NCBI GenBank assembly: GCA_035373625.1 | Contig: DAOSNS010000026.1 | Location: 6,787 to 70,786 of the forward strand | Reading direction: 5' to 3' | Source: DSWT01 sp035373625 | GTDB taxonomy: Bacteria > Chloroflexota > Anaerolineae > B4-G1 > SLSP01 | DNA: 64,000 nt | Shown here: positions 16,311 through 24,235 of the stretch, piece after piece | Numbering within the stretch: position 1 is the stretch's first letter | Layout of the letters: each line of letters begins with the position of its first letter | Translations under genes and position numbers: made by a program | The notes under the pieces: generated by a model | The model's input: only the letters and a program-made list of their open reading frames with translations | What the model was told of the DNA's origin: nothing | The model's database searches: none

Positions 16311-18197
16311 TTACACGCCAATTGCTTCCGCGACATCCTCCATCCCCAGTTCAATCAACTTGGCCTTGGGGATGAGACCCTCTTTTGTCCAGCCTTTAGC
16401 GGCATAATAGAGGTCTTTGAGATATTCCAGCTCTTCCTCGGTGACCACATGGCCGGCGGAGGCTCCCTCTTTCATAGGATCATGATGCCAGCGATAGGGC
16501 AAATGGTCATCGGCGCGCGTCCAACCCTCGCGGATGTTGAAGGCTTTCTTGATGGTATGCGCGCGCACGCCGATCAGGTCTACGTCATCGTAGCCAAAGT
16601 TCCAGCCGGTGGTGGCGTTGATCAATTTGGCAATCGTCGGCCATGCGCCGGCGCGGTCGGCCTTGCCGGTGAAGCAACGGCGGATGAATTTACACAGCGG
16701 CAGGGTATCGTAGACAGCCGCATACTCCTCGGACTCAGCAGCGACTTTACCGCGCGTCTCATCAATGGTGAAGCGATTGACTTCCCCTTGAATGTCGGGG
16801 TCATAGGCCGCCGAGCGGTTGTGACAACCGCCGCGGGTGCCCACAGCCAATCCTACAGAGAAAGTCTTGAGGCCGCGGGCATCATAGCCGGGACATTCCA
16901 GACCCTTGACGTGCATCGCCCACTTGTAGGATTCCGTCCCCCGTTCCGCATCCACCCGCCGGCTGGCAATGCGCGTGCCTTCGGCCAGCAAGTCGCCGAT
17001 GCCCTCACGGTCACGGATCATCTCCGCCAGGGTGACGGCGGCCTCGGCATTGCCGAAATTCGGCTCGAAGCCGTCGGGATATTTCTTGCACTTGAAGTCC
17101 TCTTTCTTGAACACACCGCGCTCAAACGATTCCATCGCCCAGGAGATGACCACGCCCTGGCTCATCGCGTCCACCCCACCCCGGTCGGCGACTTCGATCA
17201 GCTTGATGACGGCGTTCATATCGCCGATTCCCAGGTTGGGGCCATTGGCAAACAGACATTCGTATTCGATGCCCGTCATCGCCCCGGCATAAAGTCCCTG
17301 CTTGGCAGCCGACACCTGCTCACAGGCAATGGGACACTGCGCACAGGCAATTTTCTTGACCTTGTGATGTTCTTCCAGATACTCCCCGCTGACCTGTTCC
17401 GCCATCTCAAAAACACCCTGCTGGAAGTTGCGGGTGGGCAACAGGCCGAGCTTATTCATATTCAAGACGTTGGTCGTGGTACCCAAGACTCGATATTTGA
17501 CGGTGTACGGCCCTTGCGCCTGTTGCGTAATGTCGAAAGACATCTTCATCAACGTATCAGGGTCAGCAACCACAACGCCCTTGGTGCCGCGCACGGAGAC
17601 GGCCTTGAGTTTTTTCGATCCCCATACCGCACCGTGGCCGGTACGCCCGGCCTGCCGTCCATCGTTGGTGACGTTGGCAAAGCGCACCAGGTTTTCCCCG
17701 CCCGGGCCGATGGTGGCAGAACGCACCTGGTCGTCGAGCAACTCTTCGCGGATGGCCTCCTCGGTCTCGTAGGTGTTCAGGCCGACGAGTTTGCGGGCAT
17801 CGCGGAACATCACCCGATCGTCATCAATGAAGACGTTCACCCACTCCTCACTCGCTCCGTGGATGACAACAGCATCCCAGCCGGTGCGCTTGAGCGCGAC
17901 GGGGAACCAACTGCCGGAGAGACTGTCACCAATAAAGCCGGTCAACGGGGATTTTGAGGCCAGCCCGTATTTTCCACCCACCGGTACCGGCGTGCCGGCA
18001 AACATACCGTTGGCGATGCAGATGGGATTATCCGGCGAGAGGGGGTCACAACCGGGTTTAATATTCTCCCATAACAGCCGCGCAGCCATCGAGACACCGC
18101 CGATGTAGATTTTATACCACTCCTCCGGCTTTCTTTCGGTCCAACTCTTGCGTGTTGTCAAATCAATGTGTAGAATCTTGCCGCTGTAACCGTACAT
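16311..18197 (-). CDS. aor: aldehyde ferredoxin oxidoreductase family protein
   Basis: 628 residues, full length for the AOR family (W or Mo bis-pyranopterin plus one [4Fe-4S]). Seen: the N-terminal 'GKILHIDLTT' strand, pterin motif 'GRTGHGAVWGSKKLKAV' (about 185-200), cluster cysteines 'CAQCPIAC' (285, 288, 292), 'LECPGYDARGLKTF' and the distal 'LPLCKFIRRC' Cys at about 502. AOR proper oxidises aldehydes to acids with ferredoxin; related clades include class II benzoyl-CoA reductase (BamB), so substrate is open. AGGAGG precedes the ATG. moaD lies upstream, four subunits of an Hdr complex downstream. Confidence 0.92.
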   Translation of the reverse strand: MYGYSGKILHIDLTTRKSWTERKPEEWYKIYIGGVSMAARLLWENIKPGCDPLSPDNPICIANGMFAGTPVPVGGKYGLASKSPLTGFIGDSLSGSWFPVALKRTGWDAVVIHGASEEWVNVFIDDDRVMFRDARKLVGLNTYETEEAIREELLDDQVRSATIGPGGENLVRFANVTNDGRQAGRTGHGAVWGSKKLKAVSVRGTKGVVVADPDTLMKMSFDITQQAQGPYTVKYRVLGTTTNVLNMNKLGLLPTRNFQQGVFEMAEQVSGEYLEEHHKVKKIACAQCPIACEQVSAAKQGLYAGAMTGIEYECLFANGPNLGIGDMNAVIKLIEVADRGGVDAMSQGVVISWAMESFERGVFKKEDFKCKKYPDGFEPNFGNAEAAVTLAEMIRDREGIGDLLAEGTRIASRRVDAERGTESYKWAMHVKGLECPGYDARGLKTFSVGLAVGTRGGCHNRSAAYDPDIQGEVNRFTIDETRGKVAAESEEYAAVYDTLPLCKFIRRCFTGKADRAGAWPTIAKLINATTGWNFGYDDVDLIGVRAHTIKKAFNIREGWTRADDHLPYRWHHDPMKEGASAGHVVTEEELEYLKDLYYAAKGWTKEGLIPKAKLIELGMEDVAEAIGV

Positions 18198-18210
18198 AAA
18201 GCAACCTCCT

Positions 18211-18265
18211 GAGAATTGAGAATTGCGAATTACGAATGGCGAATGGCGAATGGCGAATTACGAAC
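18211..18265. repeat. short tandem repeat of GAATTAC/GAATGGC units
   Basis: Seven- to eight-base units: GAGAATT, GAGAATTGC, GAATTAC, then three GAATGGC, then GAATTAC GAAC. It fills the gap between moaD and aor inside the operon. A diverged trace ('AACTGCGAATGGCAAATAG') occurs at 21033-21053. Confidence 0.65.
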
Positions 18266-18273
18266 GCCCCCTA

Positions 18274-18558
18274 TTAGCCACCGGCGAGAATGGACATCAG
18301 GATAAGGCGATCCCCATCGTGAGGAGATTCGTCCATCTGCGCAGGTTGGATCATCCGCTGACCGTTAAGGTTGAGCATATTTGAAGGCTGAAAAGTCTCA
18401 CCGTCGGGTTGCAACACCTCCCCGATGAGTTGAGGATAACGTTTTCCCAACAGACGCACGATCTCACGATAGGTTGCACCATCCTGAAGTTGAAGGGGGA
18501 CCTGTCTCACACCGGTAACAACCCTGGGAATACCCGTAAATTCCACAAGCACTTGCAT
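18274..18558 (-). CDS. moaD: MoaD/ThiS-family sulfur carrier protein
   Basis: 94 residues from the ATG at 18558 (GGGAGGG just upstream; a GTG twelve bases earlier has no ribosome site). It ends in 'SILAGG', so the C-terminal Gly-Gly that is thiocarboxylated in MoaD is present, and beta-grasp features ('VPLQLQDGATYREIV') are visible. It may donate sulfur for pterin cofactor synthesis for the adjacent tungsten/molybdenum AOR. Such MoaD-like genes commonly sit beside aor genes. First gene of the operon. Confidence 0.85.
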   Translation of the reverse strand: MQVLVEFTGIPRVVTGVRQVPLQLQDGATYREIVRLLGKRYPQLIGEVLQPDGETFQPSNMLNLNGQRMIQPAQMDESPHDGDRLILMSILAGG

Positions 18559-18745
18559 ACTCCCTCCCACGTTAATTCTTGATAGGATTGAAATCCAAAC
18601 CGGTAGCTATGCTATTCACATTTTACGCAAAGTCAAACGGAATACCAATGACAAGCGTAAGCAACACGCATACAGAAACTCACTACTCCATTGGGAATCT
18701 GTCGGAACGTTTTGCTATAGACATATTGTCGCCCGCCTGTGATAA

Positions 18746-18919
18746 CTGTCAAGCCCCCGGGTCATAGGGCCAGGGCTTTATCATTCTCGTTACTGTGACT
18801 TCAGCTGGCTATGAGCGGACCGCCAGAGCGCGTTTCTCAACGCTATCAGCTAAAAACGAGGAACTGGCGTTCCCCTCGGGACAAGCATGATAAGGTCCTG
18901 CTGTCAAGCCTCCAGGTCA
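18746..18919. repeat. dispersed hairpin element, copy A (complete-looking)
   Basis: A 130-base core (18771-18900) has imperfect terminal inverted repeats: CAGGGCTTTATCAT at the left and CAGGACCTTATCAT on the opposite strand at the right (12 of 14 match). The core is flanked by 19-base direct repeats at 18746-18764 and 18901-18919 (17 of 19 match, beginning CTGTCAAGCC). Inside is a hairpin with arms GGAAC/GTTCC and loop TGGC (18860-18873). Parts recur at 38882-38921 (36 of 40 identical) and 63888-63919 (28 of 32 identical). Confidence 0.7.
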
Positions 18920-18939
18920 CTTCGCCGCCTCAACAGTGT

Positions 18940-18945
18940 TATAAT
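18940..18945 (+). promoter_or_regulatory. -10 element of the glycosyltransferase gene
   Basis: Perfect TATAAT 35 bases before the ATG at 18981; no good -35 hexamer. AGGAG at about 18972 is the ribosome site. Confidence 0.45.
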
Positions 18946-18980
18946 GCAGCAGAAGAAAAACAACAAAGGTTTAGGAGACT

Positions 18981-20453
18981 ATGGTCGCACAAATTGTGGG
19001 TTATCTTTATACAGGTACTTTGATCGGATTGGCGTTTTACGCCTTGCACATTATCGCGCTGATCATGCTCTATCTGCATCATCGTCGGGAGCGGCCGCCG
19101 GTCACACCACAAATTCCAGAAGCAGAATTGCCTGTGGTGACCGTCCAGATTCCGCTGCGCAACGAGCGTTATGTCGCGCGACGAATTCTCGCCGCAGTCG
19201 CGGCCTTCGATTGGCCCCGTGAACGGCTTGAGATTCAAGTGCTCGATGATTCCGACGACGATACCACAGCTTTGCTGGAGGCCGAGGTTGAACGATTGCA
19301 AGCAGAAGGATACGATATTCATCTCTTGCATCGCGCGCATCCCACGGGACACAAAGCCGGAGCATTGGCGGCCGGTCTGCGGCAGGCGCGCGGCGAATAC
19401 GTCGCCATCTTTGATGCGGACTTTGCACCTGCGCCGGATTTTCTACGGCGGACGGTTCCCCACCTCATTGCCAATCCGAGGCTGGGCTTTGTCCAAACAC
19501 GTTGGGGACATCTGAACGCCGAGTATTCTCTCGTCACCCGCGCTCAAGCGTTGGCGTTGGATGCCCATTTCACCGTGGAACACATCGCGCGCAATCGTTC
19601 CGGCCTGCTGATGAACTTCAACGGCACGGCCGGCGTCTGGCGCAGGCGTGCCATTGAAGAGGCCGGCGGCTGGCAACACGATACCGTCGCCGAAGACCTC
19701 GATTTGAGTTATCGCGCGCAGCTTGTCGGATGGCAGGTTTTGTATCTGCCGGATGTTGTGGCGCCGGCAGAATTGCCCCCGCTCGTCGCAGCGTTCCGGC
19801 AGCAACAATACCGCTGGGCCAAAGGCGCCACGCAGGTGTTGCGCAAGTTAAGCGGCACCATTGTACGCTCGCCACGCTTGAAGTTCTCCCAGAAAGTTAT
19901 GGCTTTGCTTCATCTGAGCGGCTATTTAACACAACCGCTGATCCTGATGCTGGTGCTGCTCAGTGCACCGCTGGCACTCTATACGCCCCATGTGCCGGTT
20001 GTGGTGGCGGCTTTAGGGATGTTGACGATGCTGCCGCCCTTGTTATATGTCATCGGCCAGGCCGCTCTTTATCGAGATTGGCCGCGCCGTATCCTTGTCT
20101 ATCCGTTTTTGATGGTGTTGGGTATCGGTATTAGCTGGAACACCACGCTGGGTGTGCTCGATGGATGGTTGCATCGGGGCGGCGAATTCAAACGCACGCC
20201 CAAATTCGAATTGCGCGGGCGGCAAGGGAACTGGCGTGAAACCCAATATCGCATCAAACCGGACAAGGCGTTGCCCGGCGAGATCATCATCAGCGTCTAT
20301 GCCCTTACGGCATTGATTCTCGCCTATAAACTCAAGCGTAGCAGCATGATGCCGTTCAGCATCATGACCCTGCTGGGCGAAGCTCTCATGCTATGGGGGG
20401 CACTGCAGCAATTACCCGGAAGGTTCAAAGATAAAAAAGAACAGGGGCGTTAA
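18981..20453 (+). CDS. membrane family-2 glycosyltransferase (cellulose/mannan synthase-like)
   Basis: 490 residues. N-terminal membrane helix (about 5-33), then a GT-A domain: 'VTVQIPLRNE', Asp in 'LDDSDDDT', 'DAD' in 'VAIFDADFAP', 'AEDLDLSYR' and the processive motif Q..RW in 'QQQYRWAKG'. Two or more helices follow ('YLTQPLILMLVLLSAPLAL'), and a further helix lies near the C-terminus. This layout fits processive beta-glycan synthases such as glucomannan or cellulose synthase-like enzymes using nucleotide sugars and exporting the polymer. No BcsB or cyclase is nearby, and no PilZ domain is visible. Confidence 0.87.
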   Translation: MVAQIVGYLYTGTLIGLAFYALHIIALIMLYLHHRRERPPVTPQIPEAELPVVTVQIPLRNERYVARRILAAVAAFDWPRERLEIQVLDDSDDDTTALLEAEVERLQAEGYDIHLLHRAHPTGHKAGALAAGLRQARGEYVAIFDADFAPAPDFLRRTVPHLIANPRLGFVQTRWGHLNAEYSLVTRAQALALDAHFTVEHIARNRSGLLMNFNGTAGVWRRRAIEEAGGWQHDTVAEDLDLSYRAQLVGWQVLYLPDVVAPAELPPLVAAFRQQQYRWAKGATQVLRKLSGTIVRSPRLKFSQKVMALLHLSGYLTQPLILMLVLLSAPLALYTPHVPVVVAALGMLTMLPPLLYVIGQAALYRDWPRRILVYPFLMVLGIGISWNTTLGVLDGWLHRGGEFKRTPKFELRGRQGNWRETQYRIKPDKALPGEIIISVYALTALILAYKLKRSSMMPFSIMTLLGEALMLWGALQQLPGRFKDKKEQGR

Positions 20454-20464
20454 CCCGCCCCTGT
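20430..20464 (-). terminator. intrinsic terminator of the bactofilin gene
   Basis: Arms ACAGGGGCG (20441-20449) and CGCCCCTGT (20456-20464); on the minus strand the stem is followed by a T run (the A-rich 20431-20438). It overlaps the 3' end of the convergent glycosyltransferase gene, whose stop lies in the loop. Confidence 0.8.
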
Positions 20465-20488
20465 GGCGTCCGAACAAGACGCGGCCAT

Positions 20489-21007
20489 TTATTTGCCGGG
20501 TTTCTCCTCCGGCACAACATCAACCACAGTGCCTGCCTGTGGCGCGGGAGGAACGGCGCCTGTTTTAGATGTCTTGGGGGCTTCAAGTTTCGGCGGCTGC
20601 AAGTCCTGCGGCATAAACGTCTGCCCACGCAAATACGCGCCTTCGTTGATCAGCAGGGACTTGATCGTCATATCTCCCCACACACGCCCGGTGTCAAGAA
20701 TTTCGACGCGATTGGCAGAGACATTCCCCTGCACTGCACCGGCAATGGAGACATTGTTGGCTTTGATCTCCGCACGCACTTTGGCGCTCTCGGTGACCAC
20801 CAGGTTGCCGGTAATCTCAATGGTGCCTTCGACGATGCCGTCAATGCGCAGGCCCCCGTCTCCCTGAATATCGCCCTTGATGTGAGTATTAGCTCCAATG
20901 ATGGATTCGATTGCTGGTTGTGCCATACGTCCTCCCCCGCTTGTTGTCGGTTTTACCACTGGTGTAGCAGGTTCTTTGGGTTTTCCCTTACCACCTAGCC
21001 ATGACAT
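20489..21007 (-). CDS. bactofilin (polymer-forming cytoskeletal protein)
   Basis: 172 residues or so from the ATG at 21007, which has GAGGAGG nearby. The central beta-helix repeats ('GANTHIKGDIQGDGGLRIDG', 'GTIEITGNLVVTESAKV', 'NVSIAGAVQGNVSANRVEI') define bactofilins, which polymerise into filaments that organise the cell envelope. Both ends are low-complexity: a Lys/Pro/Gly N-terminus and a Pro/Lys/Ala tail. Neighbours (glycosyltransferase, DUF4446, DUF2723) also fit envelope work. It has its own near-consensus promoter. Confidence 0.88.
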   Translation of the reverse strand: MSWLGGKGKPKEPATPVVKPTTSGGGRMAQPAIESIIGANTHIKGDIQGDGGLRIDGIVEGTIEITGNLVVTESAKVRAEIKANNVSIAGAVQGNVSANRVEILDTGRVWGDMTIKSLLINEGAYLRGQTFMPQDLQPPKLEAPKTSKTGAVPPAPQAGTVVDVVPEEKPGK

Positions 21008-21089
21008 GGATTCCTCCTCAAATCTAGAACTGCAAACTGCGAATGGCAAATAGACAGGTCAAACTCCGTATCAAACACTAGCTTAACTA

Positions 21090-21117
21090 ATAATAACCGG
21101 AGGCGGTAGTTTGTCAA
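21090..21117 (-). promoter_or_regulatory. strong promoter of the bactofilin gene
   Basis: Minus strand: perfect TTGACA, 16-base spacer, TATTAT, ending 83 bases before the ATG at 21007. Confidence 0.65.
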
Positions 21118-21149
21118 ACATCATCTCACAAACGATTTTTCACCCTTGC

Positions 21150-21647
21150 TCAGGGATTGGGAGGTTCCCCCTCAATCATCTGGCGCGCCTGGCCGAGGGC
21201 TTGTTGTTCCTCAGCGCTGAGGCTATACGATGAACGCCATTGTTTCAGCGGCTTGGCATAGACCCGCGTGTCGTCGCGCGAGTTCAAGCCGCTAAGGATC
21301 GCGCCGTTGCCATGCGCATCCACCAGCGCCAGGGAAAAGCTCTGATCTCCCCCTACGTTCTCGAAGGCGCTGTAGCGGATAATCCCATACCCCTGGACGA
21401 CATGCGGTAGAATTTTCCCCAAGTCGCGCAAAGTTGCTTCCACACCGCCGAGGCGCGTTTCCTGCGTTTCCAGGCGCGTCAACAGTTGCACCAGGGTTGC
21501 TTGATCGGTGTCTTCTGCTAACGCGAGAATTTTCTGGTAGCGTTCTTCCATCACCTTGAGGCGCTTTTCCAGGATGTAAACCCAGTAAATCCCCACGAAC
21601 AGCAAAATCGTCGAAGCAATCACCCACAGCACTAAACCAGTAGTCAT
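21150..21647 (-). CDS. DUF4446 family membrane-anchored protein
   Basis: 165 residues. One N-terminal membrane helix ('LVLWVIASTILLFVGIYWVYI'), a coiled-coil stretch with 'LLTRLETQETRLGGVEATLRDL', then the DUF4446 core 'GIIRYSAFENVGGDQSFSLALVDAHGNGAILSGL..RDDTRVYAKP' (key residues only). The family is common in Firmicutes and Chloroflexi, function unknown. The upstream gene ends 58 bases before its ATG, so the two may be co-transcribed. AGGGGAGG precedes the chosen ATG at 21647; an earlier in-frame start has none. Confidence 0.8.
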   Translation of the reverse strand: MTTGLVLWVIASTILLFVGIYWVYILEKRLKVMEERYQKILALAEDTDQATLVQLLTRLETQETRLGGVEATLRDLGKILPHVVQGYGIIRYSAFENVGGDQSFSLALVDAHGNGAILSGLNSRDDTRVYAKPLKQWRSSYSLSAEEQQALGQARQMIEGEPPNP

Positions 21648-21705
21648 AGGTACCTCCCCTGAAAATCTGCTCAAATGTTGAAACGTCAATCACCCAATCC
21701 TCACA

Positions 21706-24099
21706 TCAAGGAGTCAACAGCACCGGGCCCAGGATAAGACGGTCACCCGTCATCGTCCCCTCAAGATTGAATTGGGGGATGCGTCGGATGCTGCCCATTT
21801 CATACATACCTACTTCCAGCCAGTACTGTCCGGGTGGCACATCCGCCGGTATAACCAGCCGGTAAGGATCAGATACTTGTTGTCCCTCCAGCCACTTGGG
21901 GAACCACAGGTACGATGGGAAAGCTCCGCCAAGTGGGGTGTAATCGTGTCCAAACCACGGAACACCGGCAGCATCAATCAAATGGATGAACACCGTGTAG
22001 CTTGTCCGCGGACGCGCCAACACGTGCCATGTCAACGTCAAATGTAAGGGCCTGCCGGTTTTTAGCGTCAACGGCTCTTCCCAGATGCCCTGCCGCGCCG
22101 TCAAACCAGCGTGCGCCCTCACAGAGAGCAGCGCCACATCATTGCCGATGTTGGTCAGCGCGCGTTCCAATACACGGCTCTGCCGCGCCGCCTGTGTCCC
22201 CGGCAACACGGTCAACTCGGCCAGCAACAATGCGGTTTCGCCACTCGTGAAAGGTAACTCAGCAACAGCGTTGGTCATATCGGCATACCCCAACGTCAAC
22301 GGGTAAGTCCCGTCCGCCAGGGTATAGGGGACGTAGACTTCATAACTTTCGACGATAATCTCACCGGGTAACCAATCCGGCGTCAGATGCCGGCTATCCG
22401 TCGTCCAACGCTGTTCTATCTCGCCCAGACGCGCGAAAGGCATCAAAATTGCCGTCTGTGTCGTCATCACACGCGCGTAGAGCGTCACCGGCAATACTTC
22501 GCCCGGCGAGACGGTCGTTTTGGGCAAATCATAACCGAGCAATTCGAGACGACCATCCACCCAGACATCGCGCAAGGGGTTTTGCGGTGTAACCGCCTCT
22601 AACGCTGGCGGTTCCAGAACGCGCCAGAGTGTTCCTTCGGGACGCAGCCGAAAGCCCAGATCGCGGATCTCACGGCGGTAGTTAGTAAGGTAAACCGGTC
22701 CAGTCGCCAGGTTGCCGAACACGGCATCTGTCCACGAAAGGGAACCGGTGACATAAAGCGGACGCACATCCGCCGCATCGAAGGCTTCGCCCTTCACAAA
22801 GGCGCGATAGAAATACGGCGTCAGATGTTCCCAATCCGAGGCCAGCGCTGCCCCTTCCCCACGCCCGACAAAACGCGCCGTCAGTTCATCCACAAAAGCA
22901 TCGGCGGCATCCCAGGCGCGCAGCGAGATACGCGGGAAGGTGTGAATGAGCGTCCCCAGCGGCAAAGCCAGCAACGCCAGTGCCACAAGCGTCCCGGCCC
23001 AACGCGGCGTCCGGCTCTCCAGGGCCTCCAAAAGATGCCCCGCCCCCACGCCAACCGGGAACGCCAGTGCCATAAAGGCATGAAGCAAATAGGCCATCAC
23101 GTCCTGAACGGAATTGAGCGTGAATCCCAGATGTCCCAGCAAGAACAATCCCCACAGCAGCGCCAGGCGCGGACGACGGGAAGCCAGCCATCCCATGCCT
23201 ATGCCCATCAACAGCAACAAGGGCCAGGGGAATTGTAGACGCAACAACGTCCAGAACACTCGCAACCGGTCAAACTGATCCGCCAGCCCAAAGTGGAACA
23301 GGTTTACCCGCAAGCCTTGGGCCGTCGCGTGTCGCAGGAATCCCTCCCAGGTGCGCATATCGGTAGGGCCGAAAGGGACATCGGGGCTGCGTAAGGGGAA
23401 GTAGAGCCAGGGCATCAATCCCAAGAAACCACAGCCGATAAAAGGCAACAGGGTCTTCCATTGCGTCAAAAGTTTAGGGCGCTGGGTGAAGATGAAAATG
23501 GCGTAAGCCGGTAGCCCCCAGACTGTGATGGGATGGTGCGTCACGCCGATCCCCACCGAAAAAGCCAGGGCAAACAGCCAACGGTCGTGTCCCTCGCGGG
23601 TCCAACGCATCAGCAGCCATAACTGCGTTGTGGTAATGGCGACGCTCAGAATATGGGCGTTGGAGTGGATGCTGTGTTGCCAGAAATCAGGGGAGACGGC
23701 CAACGTCAATCCACCGACCAATGCGGCGAACAGGAACCGGCATTGGTCGGCGGCATCCGCTTCGCTTGTCCTTCCCCACACCTCGCACAGCATCAGGAAG
23801 ACGCGCGTCACCGTCCATGCGCCGGCAGCGCCGGCCAAAAGGTGTGTGCGGAACGCCACGGTACCGACGGGAAAAAGTCGCTGCCATACGCCTGCGACAA
23901 GCGTATAAAACGCATAGCCCGGTGGATGCGCAATGCCCCACACCGCCGGGATGAACTGATACTCTGACGGATCGCCGAAGACCGTCCCGCGCGCCGCAGT
24001 AAGGCCATAGAGAAGCCAGACGCCTGCCCCAAGTCCTGCCGCCACCCACGCCGGATGGCGACACAGATAACGCATCAGCTTTTCCAGGTAGTTCTGCAC
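21706..24099 (-). CDS. DUF2723 family multi-pass membrane protein (glycosyltransferase-like)
   Basis: 797 residues. The N-terminal half has about ten membrane helices and the DUF2723 signature: acidic 'FGDPSEYQF' and 'GIAHPPGYAFYTL' loops, as in protein O-mannosyltransferase-like GT-C enzymes. The C-terminal ~300 residues are extracytoplasmic, with beta-sandwich-like segments. GT-C members transfer sugars from lipid-linked donors; here the substrate is unknown. Start is GTG with GAGGAGG upstream and a promoter at 24125-24153. Confidence 0.82.
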   Translation of the reverse strand: MQNYLEKLMRYLCRHPAWVAAGLGAGVWLLYGLTAARGTVFGDPSEYQFIPAVWGIAHPPGYAFYTLVAGVWQRLFPVGTVAFRTHLLAGAAGAWTVTRVFLMLCEVWGRTSEADAADQCRFLFAALVGGLTLAVSPDFWQHSIHSNAHILSVAITTTQLWLLMRWTREGHDRWLFALAFSVGIGVTHHPITVWGLPAYAIFIFTQRPKLLTQWKTLLPFIGCGFLGLMPWLYFPLRSPDVPFGPTDMRTWEGFLRHATAQGLRVNLFHFGLADQFDRLRVFWTLLRLQFPWPLLLLMGIGMGWLASRRPRLALLWGLFLLGHLGFTLNSVQDVMAYLLHAFMALAFPVGVGAGHLLEALESRTPRWAGTLVALALLALPLGTLIHTFPRISLRAWDAADAFVDELTARFVGRGEGAALASDWEHLTPYFYRAFVKGEAFDAADVRPLYVTGSLSWTDAVFGNLATGPVYLTNYRREIRDLGFRLRPEGTLWRVLEPPALEAVTPQNPLRDVWVDGRLELLGYDLPKTTVSPGEVLPVTLYARVMTTQTAILMPFARLGEIEQRWTTDSRHLTPDWLPGEIIVESYEVYVPYTLADGTYPLTLGYADMTNAVAELPFTSGETALLLAELTVLPGTQAARQSRVLERALTNIGNDVALLSVRAHAGLTARQGIWEEPLTLKTGRPLHLTLTWHVLARPRTSYTVFIHLIDAAGVPWFGHDYTPLGGAFPSYLWFPKWLEGQQVSDPYRLVIPADVPPGQYWLEVGMYEMGSIRRIPQFNLEGTMTGDRLILGPVLLTP

Positions 24100-24124
24100 C
24101 CTGCCTCCTCAACTTGACCTGGGC

Positions 24125-24153
24125 ATTATAATGCTTTTTCCCAGACTGTCGAA
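24125..24153 (-). promoter_or_regulatory. promoter of the DUF2723 gene
   Basis: Minus strand: TTCGAC, 17-base spacer, perfect TATAAT, about 26 bases before the GTG. Confidence 0.5.
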
Positions 24154-24162
24154 CTTTTGCCC

Positions 24163-24190
24163 TTGCTTTCTTCGGTCGCTCATCTATAAT
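24163..24190 (+). promoter_or_regulatory. promoter of the metalloprotease-RM-murI unit
   Basis: TTGCTT (24163-24168), 16-base spacer, perfect TATAAT (24185-24190), 46 bases before the ATG. It is divergent from the DUF2723 promoter. No other promoter was seen before murI. Confidence 0.55.
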
Positions 24191-24235
24191 CAGATAAAGC
24201 TCTCTCCGAAAAAATAGTGAAAGGGATAATGAAAA

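Larger units (their letters stand above)
18559..18980. other. 410-base gene-free region between divergent units
   Basis: It holds the leader of the moaD operon (minus), a dispersed inverted-repeat element at 18746-18919 and the promoter of the glycosyltransferase gene. Short open frames here (for example 18579-18767) lack a ribosome site and any recognisable domain. Confidence 0.6.

Noticed and set aside
16449..17957. Long plus-strand open frame opposite aor
   Set aside because: Antisense shadow; aor has full family motifs and a ribosome site.
18579..18767. Small plus-strand gene in the 18.6-18.8 kb gap
   Set aside because: No ribosome site, no domain, atypical composition; stops at the border of the repeat element.
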